In this document: positions 7,742 through 16,904 of the stretch, one piece after another
Layout of the letters: every line of letters begins with the position of its first letter
How positions within the stretch are numbered: position 1 is the stretch's first letter
Assembly: GCA_022822545.1 (NCBI GenBank)
Contig: JAJEBE010000011.1
Location: 1-55,031 of the forward strand
Length of the DNA stretch: 55,031 nt
Source of the DNA: Anaerolineae bacterium
GTDB lineage: Bacteria > Chloroflexota > Anaerolineae > Aggregatilineales > Phototrophicaceae
Direction of reading: 5' to 3'
Notes under the pieces: model-generated
What the model saw: the letters and a program-made list of their open reading frames with translations, nothing else
What the model was told of the DNA's origin: nothing
Databases searched by the model: none
Program-made: the position numbers and the translations under genes

Positions 7742-9181
7742 TTAGCGCTCCACAGGACCAAAGAAGGAATCATCAGCGAGATTTGACACAGCGAATTCCC
7801 GTCTTGCAAATGCGCGCTCTGCTTTCCGATTCAGTATATCGACAATTTGAGTACGATCATTCGCTATTCGGGTGATGTCATCTTTCTCAAGCAATATCAC
7901 ATAATATCTACTTCTATCAGAAACCAGATTCGCGTAGTCGATAGCCTCTTGGGTAAACTTGCTCGTGGTTATAATCATGACAACGTCAGCTCTGGTTAAG
8001 AAGGTAATACCAACTTCTCTAGCGATTACCTTCAGGTCAACGACAGAATTCTGATTTTTGCACTGAATTTGCCATCTGTTGTAGACGATCTTGTCTGAGG
8101 CGGCCATTAGATCAACCTCACTGCCGCCGGTAGCTTGGTAACTTCTCAAGCGCCAGGCGATAAACTTTAGACTGAGCAGTCTAATGATCCATACCGCCAA
8201 GAGTTCCAGGGCTTTACCCTTTACATGATTATTCTTCGACTTCAGATCTTGAATTACATCTTCAAAGGATCGATTTAGTTCTGCCGTAGACATTTCACTG
8301 ACATCGGCAAGATTTTCAATTAGAGGAGCTAGAATCTCCGCACGCGCTTTTTGAGTTAAACGCACGTCATGCGGCTTCGCGCCGCGACCGGTGGTTCGTT
8401 TCCTCGTCTCGACCAATCCTGCCAACTCTAATGGTTCGATTATGTCCTTAACCAGATTCTTTGTTGTAAGCCGAACTCTATAAATGTTGCGAGTGTGTCT
8501 GGCTACCTTGTTGGATGGCGTAAACTCTACCGCGCCGAGGCTAATCAAGGACATCAAGAAATGTTTTTGTTCTGTTGGAAGGGCGAAAAGATCATCAATT
8601 AGATCTCGATTCACACCGAGAAGATCGTGGACAACGTCCCAATTCACCTGATAACCGCGCGAGCGCATCGCGCCAGCTTTAACGAGCCAGCTCTTCATTG
8701 TGCTAATGTAGGTACTATTCGTGGGAATTCTGATTCCCAATTCGTTGAACTCTTCCCCCAAAGTCTCGAGAGTTGTCCGTTCTCCACGGGAGCGGATGCT
8801 GTCGATAACTCGGCATAGCATCAAGCCCTCAAGGTTCGTAAGTATGTGAATCGAAAAATACCGATAAAGCGCAGCCGGGCTTTCGCGTAGTTCAAGCAGT
8901 TTTCTGGCCAGAGGAGTCATGCGATAGCTCTTGCCCTTGTCATCAAAACTTACAAGACCATAGGATTTCATAGATAGCAGACAGTTCATTGCCATTTTTC
9001 TTGAGTTTTCTTGTCGCTGCGCGGGATTGCGTCCATGGTCGGCGAAAAACTCCGAAAGTATGGAATTCTGTAGCTTTTCGCGGTTTTGATTAGCAATATC
9101 GGCAAGCGCAAGCAAACGCACAAGGTCAACTTTAACAGGCGTGAACTGAGCGCCGTAAGTGAATCGGCGAGATTCCGTCAT
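7742..9181 (-). CDS. putative type II restriction endonuclease, PD-(D/E)XK (Mrr-like) with N-terminal DNA-binding region
   Basis: A 479-residue protein. The start is ATG 9181, preceded by AGAAGGA at 8 bases; an upstream in-frame extension would overlap the methyltransferase. The first ~330 residues look like two or more winged-helix units, one containing RTTGRGAKPHDVRLTQ. The C-terminal part has a PD-(D/E)XK nuclease core: GGSEVD at 352-357 and QCK at 373-375 give the acidic residue and QxK pair seen in Mrr-type enzymes. It follows a DNA methyltransferase gene by 25 bases in the same orientation, so it is read as the cutting partner of a restriction-modification system. The AT-rich codon use differs from the flanking genes and suggests acquisition by transfer. 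The recognition sequence is unknown. Confidence 0.78.
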   Translation of the reverse strand: MTESRRFTYGAQFTPVKVDLVRLLALADIANQNREKLQNSILSEFFADHGRNPAQRQENSRKMAMNCLLSMKSYGLVSFDDKGKSYRMTPLARKLLELRESPAALYRYFSIHILTNLEGLMLCRVIDSIRSRGERTTLETLGEEFNELGIRIPTNSTYISTMKSWLVKAGAMRSRGYQVNWDVVHDLLGVNRDLIDDLFALPTEQKHFLMSLISLGAVEFTPSNKVARHTRNIYRVRLTTKNLVKDIIEPLELAGLVETRKRTTGRGAKPHDVRLTQKARAEILAPLIENLADVSEMSTAELNRSFEDVIQDLKSKNNHVKGKALELLAVWIIRLLSLKFIAWRLRSYQATGGSEVDLMAASDKIVYNRWQIQCKNQNSVVDLKVIAREVGITFLTRADVVMIITTSKFTQEAIDYANLVSDRSRYYVILLEKDDITRIANDRTQIVDILNRKAERAFARREFAVSNLADDSFFGPVER

Positions 9182-9206
9182 CGCAAGCGTCCTTCTGAAA
9201 GGATTC

Positions 9207-10214
9207 TTACAGCAGGTCCTTTTGCGAGGGGCGCGCACCTACTGTTTCGTCACTGCGCTCCAGTGGTTGGGAAAATCGAAACCTAGAGGCTTCAAGATAC
9301 TCTTGCACTTCATCAAAGGCAATCCATCTCCGCCCCATCGATTCGGCGACATATCCCGTCATGTTTGAGCCAGCGAAGGGATCCAGAACAAGATCATCCT
9401 TGTCCGTACACAAACCAACAATAAACTCTGGCAAAGCTTTAGGAAAACGCGCGGGATGTGGTTTGAATTCATACTTTCGGCACAGCCTCAAATACTGATC
9501 GTTGCTTGAGGTATTTGCCGCTGAAATCACGTTCACAGGAACGGGATCCCCGATGTCATCGCTTTCGTTCGCGCCATCAATAAGATTCGGGGGGATAGCG
9601 CCTTTATTGTCGTTTGCAAACTTATCGCTGATTTCGTGTTCGGATGGACGCAGCTTTGGTTTGTATCCATTCTTCATTAAGTTCTTCTGAGCTTGGCTAT
9701 AGGGCTTCAACACGTTTCGGTTGCTTGCCTTCGGGAACTCGCTTAAGCTCAGCCACCACACTGTATTAACCGAGTCTTTAACACGAATGCGACGTACAGT
9801 TACCCATTCGGCAGGGGTTGGAAGCTTGGCCGGATTGTACCAATACAATTCTTGCGCCAGATTAAAGCCACAACCCCCTTCGTCCAAGGGAGAACAGAGC
9901 TTCAACAACAACTCGTAGTGGTACAGACTTCTCACAGGAGATCCTTTTATCCAGGTACCACCTATATCAATTACAAGAGAACCTTCCGGTTTGAGTATAC
10001 GGGCGAACTTCACGGCAAATTTCATAAACCATTCAATGTACTGCGTTGCGTGGACGTTTCCATAGGCTTTTTTTCTGAGCAGCGCAAACGGAGGCGAGGT
10101 ACAAATTAGATCCACTGACTTATCGTCAATGTAATCCAAAAGTTTAAGCGAATCACCCAGATATGCCGAGCCTAATTCCGTAGAATAGAATGATGTAAGA
10201 TCTGCGATCATCAT
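9207..10214 (-). CDS. DNA methyltransferase, class beta, probable N4-cytosine type
   Basis: A 335-residue protein. The catalytic motif TSPPF (39-43) comes first and the AdoMet-binding DPFAGS (278-283) comes last, which is the class beta order; SPP followed by an aromatic residue at motif IV is typical of N4-cytosine enzymes. The ATG at 10214 (another at 10211) lies downstream of an extended -10 box at 10241-10249 on this strand and has GGA at 6 bases. Longer in-frame starts would include the promoter. It should protect sites cut by the nuclease encoded 25 bases downstream. N6-adenine specificity cannot be excluded. Low GC compared with neighbours. Confidence 0.88.
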   Translation of the reverse strand: MMIADLTSFYSTELGSAYLGDSLKLLDYIDDKSVDLICTSPPFALLRKKAYGNVHATQYIEWFMKFAVKFARILKPEGSLVIDIGGTWIKGSPVRSLYHYELLLKLCSPLDEGGCGFNLAQELYWYNPAKLPTPAEWVTVRRIRVKDSVNTVWWLSLSEFPKASNRNVLKPYSQAQKNLMKNGYKPKLRPSEHEISDKFANDNKGAIPPNLIDGANESDDIGDPVPVNVISAANTSSNDQYLRLCRKYEFKPHPARFPKALPEFIVGLCTDKDDLVLDPFAGSNMTGYVAESMGRRWIAFDEVQEYLEASRFRFSQPLERSDETVGARPSQKDLL

Positions 10215-10240
10215 GGTTTTTCCAAGCAAAACTTCCATCA

Positions 10241-10249
10241 AGTATAGCA
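10241..10249 (-). promoter_or_regulatory. extended -10 promoter of the restriction-modification operon
   Basis: On the minus strand, TG, C, TATACT, about 27 bases before the methyltransferase start at 10214. It fixes the start downstream of 10241. Confidence 0.5.
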
Positions 10250-10328
10250 GATATTCCAAGCAATGGCGCAATAGAGAGAGAACCGACACCCTGTACCGCA
10301 TGTACCTAGAACGGAGTGGTTATTGCAG

Positions 10329-12233
10329 TTATTCCGTCAGGCTGCCCCACTCTTCCAGCGTCGCTTCAAGCGCTTCTTCGGCGCGGGCGTAGGATTCCCC
10401 CAGCGAGCGAACCGTATCGGCGTCGCCGGCCAGGCTGGCGGCATCAAGCTGGCGGCTGAGGTCGCTGAGTTCGGCTTCCAGGGATTCGATTCGGGCTTCC
10501 AATTCGCTCGCGCGTTTGGCTCGCTCGTAGGGATTCAAGCTCGGCTTTTCTTCGGCGCAAGCGGATGGGGCTTTGAACGCGCGCTTTGTTGAGCTTTTCG
10601 CGTCGGGGGCGGCAGGGCTCGGCAAGCGGCGGCCGCGCGCGCGCAGATAGTCCTGATAGCCGCCGTGCGTCAGGCGCAGCTCGCCCGGCGTCAATTCCCA
10701 GATTTGCGTGGCGAGGGCGTCGATCAGGTAGCGATCATGGCTGACCAGAAGCACAGTGCCGGCGAAAGCCATCAATACCGCTTGCAAGACTTCCTGGCTA
10801 TCGATATCGAGATGATTGGTCGGCTCGTCCAGCAGGAGGAGGTTCGCGCCTTGCAGAGCCAATTTCGCCAGGGCGATGCGACCGCGTTCGCCGCCGGAGA
10901 GCGAGGCGATGGCACGGAAGACATCATCGCCGCTGAAGAGGAAGCGGCCCAGCCAATCGCGGGCTTGGGAGATGGGCATGGGCTTGACCGCCGTGACGGC
11001 CTCCAGCAGCGTATGCTCGGCGACCAGCGTCTCATGGGCTTGGGCGAAGTACCCCGGCTTGACTTTCGCGCCCAGTTGCAGCTCGCCGGCGAGGGCGGGC
11101 AGGGCGCCGCTCAGCGTCTTTAGCAGAGTCGATTTGCCGACGCCGTTGGGACCGATGACGGCGATGGTCTCGCCGCGCCGGACCAGGATATCGGGAACTG
11201 CCAGCAGGGGCTGGGCGGGGTCGTAGCCGATGAGCAAATCGCGCGTGACGATCACCTGGTCGCCGCTGCGTTGGATGTCGTCCAATTCGATAAACATCTT
11301 GCGGCGCTGCCCCGGACCGCTTTCGATGATACGGCCGCGCTTACGCATGGTCTCCAGCTTTTTGAGCCGGCCTTTCGCCTGCGCGGCGCCGCGGCTGCCC
11401 ATGTGGCGGCGGATGAACTCCTGTTCTTTGCGGATGAATTCCTGCTGCCAGTAATAGGCCTGGCGCAGCGTTTCCCGCTGTTGCGCGCGCTGCTTGAAGT
11501 AGGCGCTGTAGTTGCCGCGATATACTCGCAGTTGCCGGTATTCGATCTCCCAGACGGTTTTGGCGAAGTTGTCGATGAAGTAGCGATCGTGGCTGACCGC
11601 CAGCACGGCGCCGGCGAAGTTAGCCAAGTATTGCTCCAGCCATTCGACCGCCCCGATATCAAGGTGATTGGTGGGCTCATCGAGTATCAGCAGGTCCGGT
11701 TCTTCCAGGAGCAGGCGGCCGAGCAAGGCTCGTGTTTTTTGCCCGCCGGAGAGTTGAGGCAGGGGCGTATCATAGTCGGCGGCGCTGAAGCCCAGCCCGG
11801 AAAGCACCCTCTTGACGCGGGCTTCATAGCTGTAGCCGCCGAGGCGCTCGAACTCGGCTTGCAGCGGGCCATAGCGCTGCAAAGCTCCTTCGTATCCGTC
11901 GGCGTCCGCCATTTGCCGCTCCAGCCCGGCGAGCTGGGATTCCATTTCGCGCAGCTGCGAAAAGGCTTTAAGCTGCTCAGCCCAGAGGCTGTGCTCGCCG
12001 GCGAGTTCGGGGCGCTGCGGCAAGAATGACAGGCGGAGATTGCGAGCCAGGCTGAGCGCGCCCGGCGTGGGCAGGTCGATGCCGGCCAGGATGTTCAGCA
12101 GGCTCGTCTTGCCGGCGCCGTTGGGACCGACCAAGGCGATGCGCGCGCCCTTTTCCACAGCGATGCTGATGCCGCTGAAGATCTCATCAGGGCCGTAGTA
12201 TTTGCCCAAATCGCTGGCGGTGAGCAGGGACAT
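10329..12233 (-). CDS. ABC-F family ATPase
   Basis: A 634-residue protein with two ABC cassettes and no membrane segments. Cassette 1 has GPNGAGKT near residue 36, LSGGQKTR and LILDEPTNHLD. Cassette 2 has GPNGVGKS, LSGGERGR and LLLDEPTNHLD. They are joined by a basic, helical linker rich in RKEQEFIRRHMG-like sequence. A charged coiled coil occupies the last ~70 residues, after a region beginning near SPAAPDAKSS. ABC-F proteins work on the ribosome (Uup, EttA, YbiT and antibiotic-protection types); this one is closest in layout to Uup/YdiF-like members with a C-terminal coiled coil. The specific subgroup is not resolved. An extended -10 box lies 37 bases upstream of the start. Confidence 0.92.
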   Translation of the reverse strand: MSLLTASDLGKYYGPDEIFSGISIAVEKGARIALVGPNGAGKTSLLNILAGIDLPTPGALSLARNLRLSFLPQRPELAGEHSLWAEQLKAFSQLREMESQLAGLERQMADADGYEGALQRYGPLQAEFERLGGYSYEARVKRVLSGLGFSAADYDTPLPQLSGGQKTRALLGRLLLEEPDLLILDEPTNHLDIGAVEWLEQYLANFAGAVLAVSHDRYFIDNFAKTVWEIEYRQLRVYRGNYSAYFKQRAQQRETLRQAYYWQQEFIRKEQEFIRRHMGSRGAAQAKGRLKKLETMRKRGRIIESGPGQRRKMFIELDDIQRSGDQVIVTRDLLIGYDPAQPLLAVPDILVRRGETIAVIGPNGVGKSTLLKTLSGALPALAGELQLGAKVKPGYFAQAHETLVAEHTLLEAVTAVKPMPISQARDWLGRFLFSGDDVFRAIASLSGGERGRIALAKLALQGANLLLLDEPTNHLDIDSQEVLQAVLMAFAGTVLLVSHDRYLIDALATQIWELTPGELRLTHGGYQDYLRARGRRLPSPAAPDAKSSTKRAFKAPSACAEEKPSLNPYERAKRASELEARIESLEAELSDLSRQLDAASLAGDADTVRSLGESYARAEEALEATLEEWGSLTE

Positions 12234-12269
12234 AGCTGGATCATCATGTTCGAGCGGCCAAATCGCCGA

Positions 12270-12278
12270 ATTGTATCA
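12270..12278 (-). promoter_or_regulatory. extended -10 promoter of the ABC-F gene
   Basis: On the minus strand, TG, A, TACAAT, 37 bases before the ABC-F start codon. Confidence 0.5.
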
Positions 12279-12320
12279 TGGCGGGCCGAAAGCGGTAACG
12301 GTCGCTTGCCTGGAGGGGGC

Positions 12321-13550
12321 GTGGCATGGCAGAATCAGTTGCCTATGATTCAAAAGGCAAGTCCATACAAGAACCGGCGACGGCGTCGGACAGGACGCGC
12401 GTTGGTCGTGCTCGCCGCCTTGATATTGGGCATGGCCGCGTTCGCATTGCGCGCCTCCCATATTGGGCGATCGGGGCCGGCAAGCAGGCCATTAGCCGCT
12501 ATCACGCCGTCCGCGGCCGCGTACAGCGAGGTCGCATTCGATTTCGGGCGCGGATACAGCGGGCGGGGCTGGCAGCTTTACTTCAATGAGCCGGACGGGG
12601 GCAGCGACCGGGAGGATTACGCTAATGGGCTGGATGAGACGCTGGCCGCCGCCATTGACTTATCGACCGCCACACTCGATATTGCCGCTTTCGAATTGAA
12701 CAGCGATGCCTTGCGTGACGCCATTGCCGCGGCGCATGATCGCGGCGTCCGCGTGCGGATGGTGACCGATGACGATCATGGGCTGCATGACAAGCGCGAT
12801 ACGCACCTGCGCGACCTGCAAGCGAGGGGCGTGGCAATTCGCGATGACAGCCGCTCCGGCCTCATGCACAACAAGTTCGCGATCATCGACCAGCGGACGG
12901 TCTGGACGGGATCGTGGAATTACACGGTTAATGGCAGCTATCGCAACAACAACAACGCCTTTGCGCTGGTCAGCGCGGCGGCCGCGGCCGCGTATCAAGC
13001 CGAGTTCGATGAAATGTTCGAGCGCGGCGAGTTCGGCAAGCGTTCAAGCGATGGCGGGCCGGTCCGGCTCGCGCAGGATGGTGGCGAGATCAGCATCTTC
13101 TTTGGATCAGAGGCGGACGAGATCGAGGCGCTGACGGCTGAAATCGCGCGGGCGCAGCGGAAGATCCGCTTCATGACCTTCGTATTTTCGCTGGGGGAAC
13201 TGGCGGAAGCGATGCTGAGGCAGGCGGCGGAGGCGGGAGTGACAATCGAAGGCGTATTCGAGAAGCGCAACAGCACAGCCGATTGGAGTCAGTTGCCCGC
13301 CTTGCACTGCAATGGCGCGGCAGTGCGGCAAGACGGCAATCGTTATGTCTTGCATCACAAGGTCATCATCATCGATGAGGACACGGTGATCACGGGCTCC
13401 TTCAACTTCTCGCGCAGCGCCGCGGAGCGCAATGACGAAAATATCATGATCATCCGCCATGCCGATATCGCCGCGCTGTATCTCGATGAATGGCGGAGAA
13501 TCTGGAATAGCGCCGAGGAGTTAGCGCCCGAGGCCGTGGTGTGCGATTAG
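12321..13550 (+). CDS. membrane-anchored phospholipase D-like protein
   Basis: About 409 residues from a GTG at 12321, which sits 4 bases after GGAGG; an ATG at 12345 is the alternative. A strongly basic stretch (NRRRRR) precedes a single membrane segment (ALVVLAALILGMAAFAL), so the body should face outward or be secreted. Two HKD-type motifs are present: MHNKFAIIDQRTVWTGSWNYT-like and LHHKVIIIDEDTVITGSFNFS-like, each with the H-x-K-x4-D spacing and downstream GS-N of the PLD superfamily. Such enzymes hydrolyse phosphodiesters (phospholipid or nucleic acid); the single-protein pair of motifs suggests a pseudo-dimeric active enzyme. Substrate unknown. Divergent from the ABC-F gene. Confidence 0.85.
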   Translation: MAWQNQLPMIQKASPYKNRRRRRTGRALVVLAALILGMAAFALRASHIGRSGPASRPLAAITPSAAAYSEVAFDFGRGYSGRGWQLYFNEPDGGSDREDYANGLDETLAAAIDLSTATLDIAAFELNSDALRDAIAAAHDRGVRVRMVTDDDHGLHDKRDTHLRDLQARGVAIRDDSRSGLMHNKFAIIDQRTVWTGSWNYTVNGSYRNNNNAFALVSAAAAAAYQAEFDEMFERGEFGKRSSDGGPVRLAQDGGEISIFFGSEADEIEALTAEIARAQRKIRFMTFVFSLGELAEAMLRQAAEAGVTIEGVFEKRNSTADWSQLPALHCNGAAVRQDGNRYVLHHKVIIIDEDTVITGSFNFSRSAAERNDENIMIIRHADIAALYLDEWRRIWNSAEELAPEAVVCD

Positions 13551-13558
13551 CGGCGGGG

Positions 13559-13864
13559 TCACTCGCATCGGCGCAGATGCAGGGGCGATTTTTTGGGCTG
13601 CCGCTCGATTGCGCCGCGGGCTTCCAGATCGAGCTGCACCGCCTTGCAGTACCAGCGGACAGAGCCGGGCTTGGGGAAAAGCGACTGCGGCACATGGTTA
13701 TCGCTGAGCCAAGCGCGGACCTTGTCCTCCAATTCCGAGAAGGGCATCCAGCCCTCAACGGGAAGGCTGGCCAGCATGGCGGCGCGGATGTGAGTGTATT
13801 TTTCCTCTTTGAGATTCTCGCGATGCTCCGGATGATTGACGTTGCGCGCTTGAATCGTGCTCAT
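13559..13864 (-). CDS. DUF6958-like small protein
   Basis: A 101-residue protein with an ATG start behind AGGAGAGG. The order of a helical region (YTHIRAAMLASLP), LFPKPGSVRWYCKAVQLDLEARG and a basic C-terminal strand resembles, from memory, the DUF6958 family, a likely winged-helix-sized protein of unknown function. It ends 8 bases from the convergent phospholipase D-like gene. A repeat element lies directly upstream. Confidence 0.6.
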   Translation of the reverse strand: MSTIQARNVNHPEHRENLKEEKYTHIRAAMLASLPVEGWMPFSELEDKVRAWLSDNHVPQSLFPKPGSVRWYCKAVQLDLEARGAIERQPKKSPLHLRRCE

Positions 13865-13892
13865 TTGTGATCCTCTCCTGATCTAAGCAGCA

Positions 13893-13960
13893 CCGAGTTA
13901 GCCATGCGAAAAAATCATCTGCGTCGGCGCATAGGCGGGCGACTCAAGAGTCGCCCCTAC
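13893..13960. repeat. intergenic repeat element, copy A, with hairpin
   Basis: A 68-base element containing AGTTAGCCATGCGAAAA at its left end and, at 13937-13956, a perfect 9-base-pair hairpin with arms GGGCGACTC and GAGTCGCCC around AA, followed by CTAC. A second copy with both ends conserved but a divergent middle lies at 16905-16973. Confidence 0.8.
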
Positions 13961-13998
13961 AATATTTTCGATTATGCCTTAACGAAGTTGGCAGCGGC

Positions 13999-14928
13999 TT
14001 AGGATGTTACCGTGACGGCGTCAAAGAGTCGATAGGCGTCGTCGCGGCGGCAGAGTTGCGTGCCGGGCGTCATGACGGCGGCGCTGCCGGAAGCCACGCC
14101 GAAGCGCGCGGCATCGGGCAAGCTGCGTCCCTCCGCCAAAGCTTTGACGATACCGCCGACCATGCTGTCGCCGGCGCCGACCTTGCTCCTGATCGGCACC
14201 ACCGGCGCGTGAAAGTGCAGGTAGTCCTCGCGGGTAATCAAGACGGCGCCACGCGCGCCGAGGGACAGGACGATGACTTCCGCCAGGCCTTCGGCGATCA
14301 AGCGACGGCCGGCGGTTTTGATTTGCGCTTCGTCGCTTATTTTCTCGCCGGCGAACAGTTCCAGCTCGCGCAGGTTCGGCTTGATCAGGTAGACGCCCTT
14401 GCCCAGCGCGTGGTTCAGCGCATCGCCCGCCGTATCCAGGATGACGCGAATATCGTGTTGGCGGGCGTAGCGCGTTATCTCGCCGTAGAACTCCAGCGGC
14501 AGGCCCGCGGGCAAGCTGCCGCTGGCGACCAGGTAGGCGGGGCTCAGGTTAAAAACTGCCTCGAGGCAGGCGATCCATTCTTCGGCTGACAATTCCGGCC
14601 CGGGCAGGGTGAAGCGGTATTGCAGGCTCGTGCTATCTTCGTAGACGACAAAGCTTTCGCGGGTGATGCCAGCAATGGGCACCGGATGATAATCGATGCC
14701 TTCGCGGGCCAAAAGCTGCGTGATCATGGCGCCGGTGTGACCGCCGGCAGCGTAGACCGCGCTCGATACGCCGCCGAGGAAGCGAATCGCCCGCGACACG
14801 TTTATGCCGCCGCCGCCGGGATGGAAGCGCGGGGGGCCGCAGCGCAGCTTGATTTCCGGCGCCACCGAGTTGATGCTGGAGGCGACATCAAGGGCGGGGT
14901 TCATCGTGAGGGTGACAACTTTGGGCAT
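13999..14928 (-). CDS. pfkB: 6-phosphofructokinase II (PfkB family)
   Basis: 309 residues from the ATG at 14928, the same length as E. coli PfkB and readable against it along its whole length. Shared features include KLRC near residue 27, the substrate-binding PGGGGINVSRAI (E. coli: PGGGGINVARAI), SGSLPAGLP, the LIKPNxxEL strand, and the anion-hole/catalytic stretch GAGDSMVGG. FruK-type enzymes have GGKG at the first site, so fructose-6-phosphate is the likelier substrate. ATP-dependent phosphorylation to fructose-1,6-bisphosphate feeds glycolysis in the cytoplasm. A longer in-frame ATG at 14955 would add nine residues not found in the family. Confidence 0.92.
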   Translation of the reverse strand: MPKVVTLTMNPALDVASSINSVAPEIKLRCGPPRFHPGGGGINVSRAIRFLGGVSSAVYAAGGHTGAMITQLLAREGIDYHPVPIAGITRESFVVYEDSTSLQYRFTLPGPELSAEEWIACLEAVFNLSPAYLVASGSLPAGLPLEFYGEITRYARQHDIRVILDTAGDALNHALGKGVYLIKPNLRELELFAGEKISDEAQIKTAGRRLIAEGLAEVIVLSLGARGAVLITREDYLHFHAPVVPIRSKVGAGDSMVGGIVKALAEGRSLPDAARFGVASGSAAVMTPGTQLCRRDDAYRLFDAVTVTS

Positions 14929-15321
14929 AGGCGTCTTTGGCCGGCGGATTGGCAATCTGGCGCAAGTTTAGCCAGAGGCGGCCGATGTGACCAGTCTATA
15001 AGGCTTGATTGACATTACTGAAAAATGCGTGATTTTCTGCCCCCATCCCCCAAAATGAGGGAAGGGGAGCGTCGCCGCGTGCGAGACGGAGCGAAAATTG
15101 TGATATTGCCTCATTTCTGCGAGGCGTCACGCAGGGTATTTCCGAATTTTTCAGGCTACTTTTACAATACCAGTCAAACTTTATAGCGTCGGCGCGCTCA
15201 GCATTCTTGGTTGCGCTTAAAGAATCCGGGCGAGCCTCGCCTTACTTTCCGCCGGGATTCGCCTATAATCAGAGTCGGCGCCAATCCGCAGCGTCATTGC
15301 AGGACCAGGGAGGTCTGATCT
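14929..15321. other. intergenic region between pfkB and the phosphatase gene, with a possible MITE-like inverted repeat
   Basis: No gene seen. CTGAAAAAT at 15018-15026 is matched by its exact reverse complement ATTTTTCAG at 15146-15154, bounding about 137 bases that include a C-rich/G-rich stretch (CCCCCATCCCCC, GAGGGAAGGGGAG). No clear target duplication flanks it. A TATAAT box at 15264-15269 probably serves the downstream phosphatase gene. Confidence 0.45.
15264..15269 (+). promoter_or_regulatory. -10 box of the histidine phosphatase gene
   Basis: A perfect TATAAT 53 bases before the ATG at 15322. The best -35 candidate is poor. Confidence 0.45.
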
Positions 15322-16017
15322 ATGCATGTCTATCTCATTCGCCACGCGCAATCGGAAAACAATGTCTTGACGAGCGAGACGATGCACCATCGCAGGGTCG
15401 ACCCCGACTTGACTGAGTTGGGTTATCGTCAACGCGCGGCGTTGGCGGATTACCTGGCAGATGAGTCGCGCCTGGGCAAAGAAGGCTTTGACATAAGCCG
15501 CCTCTACACCAGCGCCATGTATCGCTCGCTTTTGACGACGCAGCCGGTCAGCGCGGCCTTGGATACGCGGCCGATGATCTGGCCCGACTTGCATGAGAAA
15601 GGCGGTTTGTTCCACCGCCAGAACGGGGCCGTCAACGGATTCGCCGGCATGACGCGCTCGGACATCTTAAGCGAGTTTCCCGGTTATCGCCTGCCGGATA
15701 CGGTATCGGAGGCGGGTTGGTATGATGCCAGCCTGGGTTTTGAGCCGGAGACGCACAGTTTCTTTCGCGCCATCAAAGTCGCCAAGGATCTGAGCGAGTG
15801 GAGCAAGACCGACGCGGTCATCGCGCTGATCTCGCATGCCGGTTTTCTTGACATCCTGCTGAAAGCGATCTTCGGCCAATTGCCATCCCGCCCCTACACC
15901 ATGCGTTATTATCATTACAATACCGCCATCACGCGCATCGACTATGATCGGACGCGGCCGGTGCTGCATTATATGAACCGCGTCGATCATCTGCCGACGG
16001 AAATGCGCTCGTTTTGA
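15322..16017 (+). CDS. histidine phosphatase family (phosphoglycerate mutase-like) protein
   Basis: 231 residues. LIRHAQSENN at the N-terminus is the RHG-type phosphohistidine motif, and ALISHAGF near residue 174 supplies the second catalytic histidine. These enzymes transfer phosphate through a histidine; members include cofactor-dependent phosphoglycerate mutase, CobC-like and broad phosphatases. The family residues for mutase activity cannot be judged here, so only the superfamily is called. GGGAGG lies 9 bases before the ATG. An SDR gene follows by 32 bases and may be cotranscribed. Confidence 0.88.
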   Translation: MHVYLIRHAQSENNVLTSETMHHRRVDPDLTELGYRQRAALADYLADESRLGKEGFDISRLYTSAMYRSLLTTQPVSAALDTRPMIWPDLHEKGGLFHRQNGAVNGFAGMTRSDILSEFPGYRLPDTVSEAGWYDASLGFEPETHSFFRAIKVAKDLSEWSKTDAVIALISHAGFLDILLKAIFGQLPSRPYTMRYYHYNTAITRIDYDRTRPVLHYMNRVDHLPTEMRSF

Positions 16018-16049
16018 TTTGGCGCCGGGGAAGCTCAGGGTCGATTAAT

Positions 16050-16796
16050 ATGAGGGACTTGAGGGGCCAGGTGGCGGTGGTGACCGGTGGCGGCGGCGGC
16101 ATCGGCAGCGCGATCTGCCGGCGGCTGGCCGCAGCCGGCGCGCAGCTTGTCATCACGTACAACAGCGATCAAGGCAAGGCGCGGGCGGCTGTCAACAGCC
16201 TGGCCGGCGGGAATCATCTCGTCATCCGCTGCCCGGTTGATGACAGCGCGGCTCAAGCGGCGTTGGCTGAGGCGATCGGGGAGAAATACGGAGGGCTGGA
16301 CATCCTGGTGAACAACGCCGGCATCAGCCGGGCGGTCGCGCATCGGGATCTGGACGGGCTGGATGACGAACTGATAGACAGCATCTTTCGCGTCAACTGG
16401 CGCGGCGCCTTCGCTTCTATCCGAGCGCTTGCGCCTCTGCTGCGCGCGGAGGATGGCGGCCTGATCGTGAACATTTCGTCTATCGCCGGACGTACCGGCG
16501 TCGGCAGCAATGTGGCTTACTGCGCCAGCAAGGCGGCGATGGACAGCATGACCAAATCGCTGGCGCGAGCGTTGGCGCCGGAGATCCGCGTGCTGTCGGT
16601 GTCGCCGGGTTGGGTGAACGGCGAATATGCCCGGCGCATGCCGCGGGCGCTGATCGCCGAGCAAGAAGCAAAAACGCCGCTGGGGCGCATCGCCGAAGCC
16701 GAGGATGTGGCGGAAGCGGTTTATGCGGCGGTCGCGCATCTGCGCTTCAGCACGGGGGATATTATCCCGGTAGATGGCGGGCGGCCGCTGCTTTAG
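16050..16796 (+). CDS. short-chain dehydrogenase/reductase
   Basis: 248 residues from the ATG at 16050 (CAGGG 9 bases upstream). Classical SDR features are all present: the TGGGGGIG cofactor loop, NNAG, the NISSIAG catalytic serine region, YCASKAA with Tyr and Lys, and the C-terminal GDIIPVDGGRPL strand common to FabG-like enzymes. It would reduce or oxidise a carbonyl/alcohol using NAD(P). The NSDQ after the second strand suggests NADPH use but this is weak. Substrate unknown. Confidence 0.9.
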   Translation: MRDLRGQVAVVTGGGGGIGSAICRRLAAAGAQLVITYNSDQGKARAAVNSLAGGNHLVIRCPVDDSAAQAALAEAIGEKYGGLDILVNNAGISRAVAHRDLDGLDDELIDSIFRVNWRGAFASIRALAPLLRAEDGGLIVNISSIAGRTGVGSNVAYCASKAAMDSMTKSLARALAPEIRVLSVSPGWVNGEYARRMPRALIAEQEAKTPLGRIAEAEDVAEAVYAAVAHLRFSTGDIIPVDGGRPLL

Positions 16797-16904
16797 TTAT
16801 CTGGGCGCAGGAATCTGTATAGGCAGCCGCGTCCAGAGCAATCGTCTCAAATTATTTTCACCACAGGTCGCGTAGACACTGACCGTCAAGACACAGAAGT
16901 AAAA

